Below are positions 1 to 6,013 of a stretch of 6,067 nucleotides of DNA, piece after piece. The stretch is from the NCBI GenBank assembly GCA_946641795.1, contig CAMPBZ010000072.1, positions 1 through 6,067 on the forward strand, given 5' to 3'. Positions within the stretch are counted from its first letter, which is position 1. Each line of letters begins with the position of its first letter. Position numbers and translations under genes: made by a program. The notes under the pieces were generated by a model that was given only the letters and a program-made list of their open reading frames with translations, made no database searches and was not told where the DNA came from. Source of the DNA: an uncultured Clostridia bacterium (GTDB taxonomy: Bacteria > Bacillota > Clostridia > Oscillospirales > CAG-272).

Positions 1-222
1 GTTTTGCATCCCCTCCTGCGCGAACTCGATCTCCGTTTGGCAAAACGCGGGAAAATCGGAGATGGTATAATAATCCTGACCGTTCAGAAAGTTTGTGAAA
101 ATGCCGATCATTGCCGAAAAGCCGAGCGAAACGACCACAATGACGATCAGTGCGATCCAAATGAGTTTGCGGCGGCGGAGTTTGAGGTTCTCGTTGCCCA
201 CCAAAGCCCAAAATTTAGCCAA
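1..222 (-). CDS. ABC-2-type transporter permease, N-terminal part (cut by window edge)
   Basis: This is the first 74 codons of a gene that continues past the left edge. The frame stays open from a TTG at 220-222 to base 1. The product begins LAKFWALVGNENLKLRRRK and then has one hydrophobic segment (about residues 21-42). That short basic N-terminus followed by a membrane span is typical of ABC-2 permeases paired with BcrA/CcmA-type ATPases. The rest, normally five more spans, is off the window. TTG was chosen because a strong ribosome site, GAAAGGGGG (231-239), lies 8 bases upstream, and no ATG occurs before residue 37. The start overlaps the end of the ATPase gene by 8 bases (215-222), which suggests translational coupling and a shared complex. 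The family assignment rests on neighbour and N-terminal pattern only; the substrate is unknown. Confidence 0.82.
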   Translation of the reverse strand, partial: MAKFWALVGNENLKLRRRKLIWIALIVIVVVSLGFSAMIGIFTNFLNGQDYYTISDFPAFCQTEIEFAQEGMQN

Positions 223-1174
223 TTTGGTCGCCCCCTTTCGTCATTTCGATAAACACGTCCTCCAAACGGCGGTGCTCTTTTTTCGTTACCGTGTAGAGGC
301 GAACGCCCTTTTCAAAGACGGCGCGGTTGACGGCGGCAAGCAGTTCTTCCTCGTTTGCGGCGGGAAGCGTGATTTCCAGTTCTCCGGGCTCGCCGCGCTT
401 GACTGCAACCTGTTCCAGACCCGCCAAAGCAGCCTCGGCCGCCTCGGCATTGTCCACGCGGAGCAGATAGACCGCGTGGTCGGGCGACGCGGCGGCGATC
501 ATTTGGTCGATGGGCTTGACCGCGCGCAGAATGCCGTCGGTAATAATGCCAACGCGGTCGCACATCATTTCCATTTCGCTCATCAGGTGGCTGGAAACGA
601 GAACCGAAATGCCCTCCTCGTGCGCCAATTTGCGGATCAGATCGCGCAAGGTCTTGGTTCCGGCGGGGTCCAGGCCGTTGGTGGGCTCATCCAGTACCAA
701 CAGGCGCGGGCGGTGCAGAATGGCCTGCGCTACGCCCAATCGCTGGCGCATACCCAGCGAATAGCGGCCCACTTTTTCTTTGATGCGGTTTTCCAGCCCC
801 ACCATACGCACCACCTCGGCAATGCGCTCCTCGCCAATGCCGCCGTGCGCGTCGGCGTAAATTTTCAAATTATCGTGCCCCGAAAGATAGGGGTAAAACT
901 CGGGGTTTTCCACAATGCCGCCCACCAGCGCCATCGCCTTTTCAAACTGCCGGCGCAGGTCAAAGCCGTCAATGGAGATCTCGCCTTCGTCCAGCATCAG
1001 CAGGCCGACGACGATTTTGATGGTGGTCGTTTTGCCGGCGCCGTTCGGCCCCAAAAAGCCGAACACTTCGCCGCTGTACGTTTCAAAGCTGACGTCCTGC
1101 AAGATCCTGCGCTTGCCCAGCGTTTTGTAAAGGTGGGAGATTTGCAGAACGGGGTGTTTGCCTTCCATATTCAT
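215..1174 (-). CDS. ABC transporter ATP-binding protein, BcrA/CcmA (ABC-2 exporter) type
   Basis: This 319-residue cytoplasmic ATPase would energise the ABC-2 permease encoded immediately downstream. Walker A is GPNGAGKTT (42-50), the signature is SLGMRQR (139-145), Walker B is LLVLDEP (158-164) with catalytic Glu163, the D-loop follows as TNGLD, and the switch His is His196 in SSH. The usual Q-loop glutamine region reads GGIVENPEFYPYLSG, a form common in bacitracin-resistance-like ATPases. The SLGMRQR signature in place of LSGGQ also fits that group. A C-terminal domain of about 100 residues ends in RRLEDVFIEMTKGG, typical of the family. The ATG at 1172-1174 is preceded by AAAGGGGGGA (1181-1190), 6 bases away, starting directly after the upstream gene's stop. 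The gene is 15 bases from that neighbour and in the same unit. It may serve drug or peptide export, or resistance; the substrate is not shown by sequence. Confidence 0.95.
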   Translation of the reverse strand: MNMEGKHPVLQISHLYKTLGKRRILQDVSFETYSGEVFGFLGPNGAGKTTTIKIVVGLLMLDEGEISIDGFDLRRQFEKAMALVGGIVENPEFYPYLSGHDNLKIYADAHGGIGEERIAEVVRMVGLENRIKEKVGRYSLGMRQRLGVAQAILHRPRLLVLDEPTNGLDPAGTKTLRDLIRKLAHEEGISVLVSSHLMSEMEMMCDRVGIITDGILRAVKPIDQMIAAASPDHAVYLLRVDNAEAAEAALAGLEQVAVKRGEPGELEITLPAANEEELLAAVNRAVFEKGVRLYTVTKKEHRRLEDVFIEMTKGGDQIG

Positions 1175-1189
1175 TTTGTCTCCCCCCTT

Positions 1190-1876
1190 TCAGCTCACCA
1201 TACCGAGCATGCCGTAGCCGTAATAATAGCCCGAGCCGGTGCTGGCGTTCATTCCGGCAACCAGCCATTTTCCGCCGCTACGGATCAGTTCCAGTGAAAA
1301 ATAGACCCTGCATTCGCCGCTCCATTCGCCCGCGGCCGGTACCCGACCCGTAGCCGACGTTGGGAACAGGAGCCCTTCCTCGGTCCCCTCTTTTACGTCC
1401 GCGCCCGTACCGCGCACTTCGATCCGGTCGGTTGTCAGCGTGACCAGCACCCGGCCGGGGCCGTCGCGCGTGATCTCAACCTCCCAATCGTCGGCCCGGC
1501 AGGAAATTGCCGTGACCGCGCCCGGCGTGACGCTCTGCCATTTGCTTAAAAGATCGTCCAGCGTTGCAAGATCGTAGTTGCGCGAATTGATGTCCGCGCT
1601 TCCGGTGTACCAGTAGTCCTTGGCAATCTGATCCAGCGCCGCCTTTTGCGCCGTTTTCTGCGCCTCGGTCAGGTAGCCGTCCTCACCGAGCGCGCCCTCG
1701 GTCACATTGACCGAAAGAAGCGCGCGGGCGTACTCTTTTGCCGTGGCGCGGATCTCCTTTTTCTGCAAGCCGAAGCGCACCTCGCCGATGATGATGAACA
1801 AGGCCAGCGCAACCAGCAGAACCAGCCCGAGCCAAAGCCCGCGGTTGGTCTTTTTCCAAAACAATTTGAAGCTCAT
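1190..1876 (-). CDS. Unrecognised single-span membrane protein, first gene of an ABC-2 operon
   Basis: I do not recognise this 228-residue protein. It has a short basic N-terminus (MSFKLFWKKTNRG), one membrane span (about 14-32), then an outside domain of about 195 residues. The outside domain has an alpha-helical first half (about 37-112) and a beta-rich second half, with VLVTLTTDRIEV (143-154) and VYFSLELIRSGGKWLVAG (191-208). That last pattern, a strand ending in KWLV, resembles the end of NTF2-like or similar cystatin-like folds, but this is a guess. It has two cysteines (126, 189) and a Gly/Tyr-rich tail. The frame is open back to a TTG at 1942, but that TTG is the -35 box of the promoter and the ATG at 1915 falls inside the -10 box. 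The ATG at 1876, with GGAGGG 6 bases upstream, is therefore the start. It is probably an accessory or sensor subunit of the transporter encoded downstream. Confidence 0.82.
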   Translation of the reverse strand: MSFKLFWKKTNRGLWLGLVLLVALALFIIIGEVRFGLQKKEIRATAKEYARALLSVNVTEGALGEDGYLTEAQKTAQKAALDQIAKDYWYTGSADINSRNYDLATLDDLLSKWQSVTPGAVTAISCRADDWEVEITRDGPGRVLVTLTTDRIEVRGTGADVKEGTEEGLLFPTSATGRVPAAGEWSGECRVYFSLELIRSGGKWLVAGMNASTGSGYYYGYGMLGMVS

Positions 1877-1902
1877 AAAAGCCCTCCTGTTTTTCCTTGG
1901 TT

Positions 1903-1969
1903 CTTCGCCTTTCATTCTACCACGTTTCCGGTTGTCTGTCAAGGGAAGGCGGGCAAAAGAAAGGCGAAG
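1903..1969. repeat. 10-bp inverted repeat flanking the ABC-2 operon promoter
   Basis: CTTCGCCTTT (1903-1912) and AAAGGCGAAG (1960-1969) are perfect inverted copies. One covers the expected transcription start; the other lies 17 bases upstream of the -35 box and overlaps one terminator arm. The similarity extends further: GGTT precedes the first copy, and AACC follows the second after three extra bases. A third, imperfect copy is the other terminator arm. It may be a protein-binding pair or a by-product of the terminator sequence. No regulator is identified. Confidence 0.45.
1914..1942 (-). promoter_or_regulatory. Sigma-A promoter of the ABC-2 operon
   Basis: Read on the minus strand, TTGACA (1937-1942) and TAGAAT (1914-1919) are separated by exactly 17 bases. 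This is a perfect -35 and a one-mismatch -10 at the ideal spacing. Transcription should begin near 1905-1908, leaving a leader of about 30 bases before the ATG at 1876. The promoter follows the terminator of the polyamine operon, so the two units are separately controlled. It also settles the start of the first gene, since longer forms would begin inside the promoter. No activator site is needed to explain its strength. Confidence 0.88.
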
Positions 1970-2004
1970 GAGAACCCGAAAATCGGTTCCCCTTCGCTTT
2001 TTTT
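1955..2004 (-). terminator. Rho-independent terminator of the pot operon, possibly bidirectional
   Basis: The arms GCGAAGG (1964-1970) and CCTTCGC (1991-1997) pair, followed after one A/C mismatch by GAACC with GGTTC, around a short AT-rich loop. On the minus strand the stem lies 13 bases past the potD stop and is followed by CTTTCTTTT (1955-1963), an interrupted T-tract. On the plus strand it is followed by seven unbroken Ts (1998-2004). It therefore ends potABCD transcription and could also stop antisense transcripts from the left. Confidence 0.85.
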
Positions 2005-2009
2005 GCTTT

Positions 2010-3122
2010 TTAATTGATTTTCACCTTTTCCCAAAGCTCGTTGATCAATTCGAGCGTTTCATCGGGCAGGTTTTCATAAAACTGCATTGGAATTTCGCTG
2101 GTGCCGTACAGAATATCCATTACATCCTCGTGCACCTCGGCCATATCGCTCTTGTAAACCTCGCTGTTGACCACCAGCTTGTTGGGGGAAGCGTAGTAGG
2201 TTGCCTCGGCGTTGGCAATGGCAGGCTCCTCGGAGAGCATAAAGTTGATATACCGCTCGGCAATTTCGGAGTTCTTGCTGGTGTTCAGAATGCACATGGC
2301 GTCCACATAAATATTGGTGCCTTCGGGCGGATAGAACAGGGCAAGGTTATCGTTTTCCTCGTACATCGTCAAAAAGTCGCCGGCGTAGTAGGGGGCAATG
2401 GCGGCGGATCCGGTTTCCATTTTGTTGAACACGTCGTCCATCACGTAGCCGGGGTCGCATTTGGTGCGCTGCGTTTTCAGCTCTTCCAGCGCCGCGCGCC
2501 ACTGGGCTTCGTCGGTGGTGTTGACGCTGTAACCCAGCTTGAACATTGCGGTTGCAAAGGCGTCGCGCGAGTTGTTGAATTGCAGAATGTCGCCCTTGTA
2601 TTTCTCGTTCCACATCAAATCCCAGCCGGTCAGATCCTCCTCGGCCACCTTGGTGGTGTCGTAAATAATGCCCACGGTGCCGTAGGTATAGGGAACCGAA
2701 TACTCCTGCTCGGGGTCATAGTAGGGCTTCGCCTCGCCAAAGACGGGGGAAAGGTCGATGTTTTTCAGGTTGGGAATGTTCTCTTTGTTGATCTTGCGGA
2801 GCATTCCCTCTTTGATCATCCGGGCGATCATATAGTCCGAGGGAATGACGATATCGTACTTGGTCCCGCCGCCCGAAATTTTGGCGTACATATCCTCGTT
2901 GGAGTCGTAGGTGGTGTAGTTGACCTTGACGCGCTCGCCGTAGGTTTCAAAATACCAGGCTTCAAATTCCTTGTTGGTATTGTAGGAGCCTTCGGAACCG
3001 TCGGAAATATATTCGCCCCAGTTGTAAACATAAAGCGTGGTTGCCTTTTCGCCGCAGGAAGAAAGCGCCAGCGCGGGCAACAGCAGAAAAACCGCAAGAA
3101 CGAGACAGATGATTTTTTTCAT
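2010..3122 (-). CDS. potD: Spermidine/putrescine-binding lipoprotein PotD
   Basis: This extracellular substrate-binding protein delivers polyamines to the PotABC importer. It is 370 residues long, near the family's usual 350-ish. The signal sequence has a basic start (MKK), a hydrophobic core, and the lipobox LSSC with Cys23 as the lipidated residue, so the mature protein is anchored to the membrane as in Gram-positive bacteria. Mature sequence begins with LYVYNWGEYI (30-39), the hallmark NW-EY segment of PotD/PotF proteins. SDYM (95-98), YTYGTVGIIYD (145-155) and IYVDAMCIL (271-279) are further family stretches. By eye, two acidic pocket positions of E. coli PotD (Asp168, Glu171) correspond here to Asn184 and Asp187, and Trp255 to Tyr272, so ligand preference may differ. 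The start has AAAGGA about 10-11 bases upstream. It is the last gene of the operon, 19 bases after potC. Confidence 0.95.
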   Translation of the reverse strand: MKKIICLVLAVFLLLPALALSSCGEKATTLYVYNWGEYISDGSEGSYNTNKEFEAWYFETYGERVKVNYTTYDSNEDMYAKISGGGTKYDIVIPSDYMIARMIKEGMLRKINKENIPNLKNIDLSPVFGEAKPYYDPEQEYSVPYTYGTVGIIYDTTKVAEEDLTGWDLMWNEKYKGDILQFNNSRDAFATAMFKLGYSVNTTDEAQWRAALEELKTQRTKCDPGYVMDDVFNKMETGSAAIAPYYAGDFLTMYEENDNLALFYPPEGTNIYVDAMCILNTSKNSEIAERYINFMLSEEPAIANAEATYYASPNKLVVNSEVYKSDMAEVHEDVMDILYGTSEIPMQFYENLPDETLELINELWEKVKIN

Positions 3123-3141
3123 TTTTTATATATTCCTTTCT

Positions 3142-3951
3142 TTAAGCAATTTCCTTTTTCCGTTTGCCGCGCGCACCGATCCCGCTGACGAAATTGACCA
3201 GCAGAAGCAGAACCAGAATGGCAAGAATGATGAGCGTGCAAAGCGCGTACATACTGTACTTGACCTTGTGCGCCGTCTGGTTGTAAATATAGAGCGGCAG
3301 GGTAACAAAGTCGGGCGAGCTGACGAAATGGCTGATGACGAAATCGTCCAGCGAAAGGGTGAACGCCATAATAAAACCGGTCACAATTCCCGGCAGGATA
3401 TGCGGGAACTCGATTTTGAAAAAGCTTTGCGCCGGCGTACAGCCCAAATCCATTGCCGCCTCGCGCAAGGAGCGGTCAAACTGCTTGAAGCGCGGCAGAA
3501 TGGAAAGAATAACGTACGGCAGACTGAACGTGATATGGGCGATCAACATACTGAAAAAGCCGGTCAGATCGGTTTGCAGAATGCCGCCCACCGCCACGAA
3601 CAACAACATCATCGAAACGCCGGTGACAATATCCGGGTTCATCATTGGAATATTGGTCACGGCCGAAATGCTGTTTTTGAGCCAGCGCAGGCGCATCCGA
3701 TCCAGCCCCAGCGCCGCAAAGGTGCCAATTCCGGTTGCCACGGCCGCCGAGCTGACGGCCAGCACCAGCGAATTGCGCAGAGAATCCAACGCGGTGGAAT
3801 CGCGGAACAGCTCGCGGTACCATTTGAGGGAAACGCCGGTGTAAGCGGCAAAGGAGCCTTTCTCGTTGAACGAAAAAACGATCAATACCAGAATGGGCGC
3901 GTAGAGCAACAGGAAGATGAGAACGAGATAGATTTTGGAAAACACCTTCAT
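3142..3951 (-). CDS. potC: Spermidine/putrescine ABC transporter permease PotC
   Basis: This is one of the two inner-membrane channel subunits of the polyamine importer. It has 269 residues, close to the E. coli protein. It has about six hydrophobic spans: near 7-28, 61-83, 105-123, 131-152, 186-206 and 233-255. The EAA loop that docks on PotA is EAAMDLGCTPAQSFFKIEF (164-182) followed by PHILPG. The segment LSLDDFVISHFVS (199-211) is characteristic of PotC rather than PotB. The C-terminus is basic (RGKRKK), consistent with a cytoplasmic end. The start ATG (3949-3951) overlaps the potB stop as ATGA, and GAAGGGGG lies about 9 bases upstream, so translation is probably coupled to potB. Confidence 0.95.
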   Translation of the reverse strand: MKVFSKIYLVLIFLLLYAPILVLIVFSFNEKGSFAAYTGVSLKWYRELFRDSTALDSLRNSLVLAVSSAAVATGIGTFAALGLDRMRLRWLKNSISAVTNIPMMNPDIVTGVSMMLLFVAVGGILQTDLTGFFSMLIAHITFSLPYVILSILPRFKQFDRSLREAAMDLGCTPAQSFFKIEFPHILPGIVTGFIMAFTLSLDDFVISHFVSSPDFVTLPLYIYNQTAHKVKYSMYALCTLIILAILVLLLLVNFVSGIGARGKRKKEIA

Positions 3952-4784
3952 ACCAGCACACCCCCTTCGTCGCCGTCGGAGATCTTGTTCATAATCAAGG
4001 TGGAGATCAAAATCAAAATCATCATCACCAGCGAGAGCGCCGCGCCGACGTGGTAGGCGTTTGCCGTTGCCTGTTTGAACTGCCGCTCAATGGTATCGCC
4101 GATCAGCTCCATTTTTCCGCCGCCCAGCTTTTGCGAAATGTAGAAGGTGGAAATGGAGGGGACAAACACCATGGTAACGCCCGAAAGAATGCCGGGAACG
4201 GTCAGGGGCAGCACCACGCGGAAAATGGTTCCCACCGGGGTACAGCCAAGGTCGGCCGCCGCTTCCAGGTAGCGGTTGTCCAGCTTGGAAATAGAGGTGT
4301 AAATGGGCAACACCATATAGGGCAGAAAATCGTAGATCATACCCAGCACGACCGCAAAGCCGGTGCCGATGATTTTGAGCGGCTCCTTGCGCCCCATTGC
4401 TTTGAGCAACGAGTTGATGAGGCCGCCGTTATCCAACAGCACCAAAAGCGAGTAGGTGCGGATGAGCAGGCTGACCCACATCGGGAGCATCAGCAAAATC
4501 ATCAATATTCTTTGCGTGGAGGGCTTGGATCTTGCCATAAAATAGGCAAGCGGATAGCCGATCAACAGGCAGACGGCCGTTGCGATAAGGGCAAACAGAA
4601 CCGAGAGCAGAAAAATATGCGAATAGTTGCCGAGCTGACCGATATTGGAGAACGAAAACTGATTGTTCTTATCGGTAAATGCAAAATAAAGCACAAACAG
4701 CATCGGCCCGACGATGAACAGCGCGATCCACACGATGTGCGGGACCGCCGCCATACGCTCCAGGAGCGAAAGCTTCTTTTTCAT
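3948..4784 (-). CDS. potB: Spermidine/putrescine ABC transporter permease PotB
   Basis: This is the other inner-membrane channel subunit, forming a heterodimer with PotC. It has 278 residues, the usual length. Predicted spans lie near 14-36, 58-82, 93-117, 139-163, 196-216 and 246-266. The EAA loop is EAAADLGCTPVGTIFRVVLP (174-193), then LTVPG. The PMWVSLLIRTYS segment (101-112) and the VPSISTFYIS stretch (208-217) are typical of PotB. Its ATG (4782-4784) overlaps the potA stop as ATGA. The ribosome site GGAGG lies about 10 bases upstream, inside the end of potA. No sequence oddity was seen. Confidence 0.95.
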   Translation of the reverse strand: MKKKLSLLERMAAVPHIVWIALFIVGPMLFVLYFAFTDKNNQFSFSNIGQLGNYSHIFLLSVLFALIATAVCLLIGYPLAYFMARSKPSTQRILMILLMLPMWVSLLIRTYSLLVLLDNGGLINSLLKAMGRKEPLKIIGTGFAVVLGMIYDFLPYMVLPIYTSISKLDNRYLEAAADLGCTPVGTIFRVVLPLTVPGILSGVTMVFVPSISTFYISQKLGGGKMELIGDTIERQFKQATANAYHVGAALSLVMMILILISTLIMNKISDGDEGGVLV

Positions 4785-5920
4785 TCCGCCGCTTCCTCCG
4801 CGCCCTGCCCGGCATCGGGATCCGAGAGGTGATCCATCTCCTCGGAGAAGGTGGAATAGTCGCCGAACATTCCCGAATATTCGGATTTTTTCATCACGTG
4901 GATGGCGTCCGGGTCAATGGAAAGCCCGATGGTGGTTTCGGGCGCAACGTAGTCCGAGGTCTCGATCATCCATTTGAAACCGCGGATATCGACAATAATT
5001 TCATAATAGTCGCCCTTGAAGGTGACCGAGGAGACCTTGCCGGCAAGCATTCCCTTTTCCACCGGGACCACGTCCACGTCCTCGGGGCGAATGACGATAT
5101 CCACCGGCTCGTTGGGCTCAAATCCGCCGTCCACGCAAACAAAGGTCTGCCCGGCAAATTTTGCCTGTTTATCGGCAATCATAATGCCGTCCAGAATGTT
5201 GGATTCGCCGATGAAGTCAGCAACGAACGCGTTGACCGGCTCGTTGTAAATATCGGTCGGGGTGCCGATTTGCTGGATCTTTCCGCGGGACATAACCACC
5301 ACGGTATCCGACATGGAAAGCGCCTCTTCCTGATCGTGCGTTACGTAAATAAAGGTGATGCCGGTGGCGTGCTGAATGCGTTTGAGCTCGTTTTGCATAT
5401 CCTTGCGCAGTTTCAGGTCGAGCGCGCCGAGCGGTTCGTCCAAAAGGAGCACGCGCGGCTGATTGACCAGCGCGCGGGCAATGGCAACGCGCTGCTGCTG
5501 GCCGCCCGAAAGGGTGCTCGGCTTGCGGGCTTCAAAACCGCGCAGACCGGTCATTTCCAGCATTTCTTTTACGCGCGTTTCAATTTCCGCCTTCGGAACG
5601 TGGGAAAGGCGCAGGCCGAACGCCACGTTATCGTAAACGTTGAGATGCGGGAAGAGCGCGTAGCGCTGGAACACCGTGTTGACCTGGCGCTTGTAGGCGG
5701 GAACATCGTTGATGCGTTCCCCGTCAAAAAAAACATCCCCCGCGTCCGGCGTTTCAAACCCGCCGATGATGCGAAGCGTAGTGGTCTTTCCGCAACCGGA
5801 AGGGCCGAGGAGCGTAACAAACTCCTTGTCGTGGATCTCCAGATCCATATTGTCCAGGACGGTCTCGCCGTCAAACGCCTTGGTAATCCCGCTGAGCTTG
5901 ATCAGAACATCTTGGTTCAT
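4781..5920 (-). CDS. potA: Spermidine/putrescine ABC transporter ATP-binding protein PotA
   Basis: This cytoplasmic ATPase of the polyamine importer hydrolyses ATP to drive PotB/PotC. At 379 residues it matches E. coli PotA. Walker A is GPSGCGKTT (39-47), the Q-loop is VFQRYALFPH with Gln85, the signature is LSGGQQQR (137-144), Walker B is VLLLDEP (157-163) with Glu162, the D-loop follows as LGALD, and the switch His195 is in THDQEEA. The C-terminal regulatory half contains VDIVIRPEDV (273-282), typical of the TOBE region of importer ATPases, and ends in an acidic tail (about 347-379). The ATG at 5918-5920 fits family N-termini. Its ribosome site AAAGGAG (5933-5939) lies 12 bases away, unusually far, because another out-of-frame ATG at 5927 sits at the ideal distance. 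Order potA-potB-potC-potD is the classical one, which supports the polyamine call over related iron or putrescine-only systems. Confidence 0.96.
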   Translation of the reverse strand: MNQDVLIKLSGITKAFDGETVLDNMDLEIHDKEFVTLLGPSGCGKTTTLRIIGGFETPDAGDVFFDGERINDVPAYKRQVNTVFQRYALFPHLNVYDNVAFGLRLSHVPKAEIETRVKEMLEMTGLRGFEARKPSTLSGGQQQRVAIARALVNQPRVLLLDEPLGALDLKLRKDMQNELKRIQHATGITFIYVTHDQEEALSMSDTVVVMSRGKIQQIGTPTDIYNEPVNAFVADFIGESNILDGIMIADKQAKFAGQTFVCVDGGFEPNEPVDIVIRPEDVDVVPVEKGMLAGKVSSVTFKGDYYEIIVDIRGFKWMIETSDYVAPETTIGLSIDPDAIHVMKKSEYSGMFGDYSTFSEEMDHLSDPDAGQGAEEAAE

Positions 5921-5942
5921 TCCACATAAATACTCCTTTTTT

Positions 5943-5984
5943 TCATAAAAAATATTTATGGAAATGCATGACTTTACCCGCCAT
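5943..5984 (-). CDS. Possible 13-residue leader peptide upstream of potA
   Basis: The short frame MAGKVMHFHKYFL begins at ATG 5982-5984 and ends with TGA at 5943-5945. GGAG (5991-5994) lies 6 bases before the ATG, a good ribosome site. The stop is 6 bases upstream of the potA ribosome site, so ribosomes ending here could affect potA initiation. The peptide has no recognised family. Leader peptides controlling polyamine genes are known (SpeFL in E. coli), but no similarity is claimed. Short frames with a ribosome site arise by chance fairly often, so the call is weak. Confidence 0.3.
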   Translation of the reverse strand: MAGKVMHFHKYFL

Positions 5985-6013
5985 CGGTTTCTCCGGAAAA
6001 GCGGGGGTAAAGT
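5971..6013 (-). repeat. 9-bp inverted repeat in the potA leader region
   Basis: ACTTTACCC (5971-5979) and GGGTAAAGT (6005-6013) are perfect inverted copies separated by 25 bases. After a one-base bulge, two further GC pairs are possible. In the minus-strand RNA the stem would enclose the ribosome site and ATG of the possible leader ORF. No T-tract follows on the minus strand, so it is not a standard terminator. It could be a regulatory hairpin or a protein operator. Confidence 0.5.

Noticed and set aside
95..1297. Long plus-strand open frame opposite the ABC ATPase gene
   Set aside because: It is antisense to a gene with full ABC motifs, its translation is low-complexity and His/Gln-rich, and it has no family features. 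It is a codon-bias shadow.
1877..1942. N-terminal extension of the membrane protein to TTG 1942 or ATG 1915
   Set aside because: These codons are the -35 and -10 boxes of the promoter, and neither has a good ribosome site. The ATG at 1876 has one.
1707..3188. Long plus-strand open frame of 493 codons opposite potD
   Set aside because: It runs through the terminator and an intergenic gap and mirrors PotD codons. The Val/Gly/His-rich translation shows no domain.
3037..4832. Plus-strand open frames opposite potB and potC
   Set aside because: They are Gln/His/Arg-rich antisense translations with no motifs. The minus-strand permeases are unambiguous.
4829..5929. Plus-strand open frame opposite potA
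   Set aside because: It is a shadow of a strongly conserved ATPase gene, with no ribosome site or recognisable product.
5966..6000. Promoter pair TTTCCG / TAAAGT upstream of potA with 17-base spacing
   Set aside because: Only about three of six and four of six positions match consensus, which is within chance for this length.
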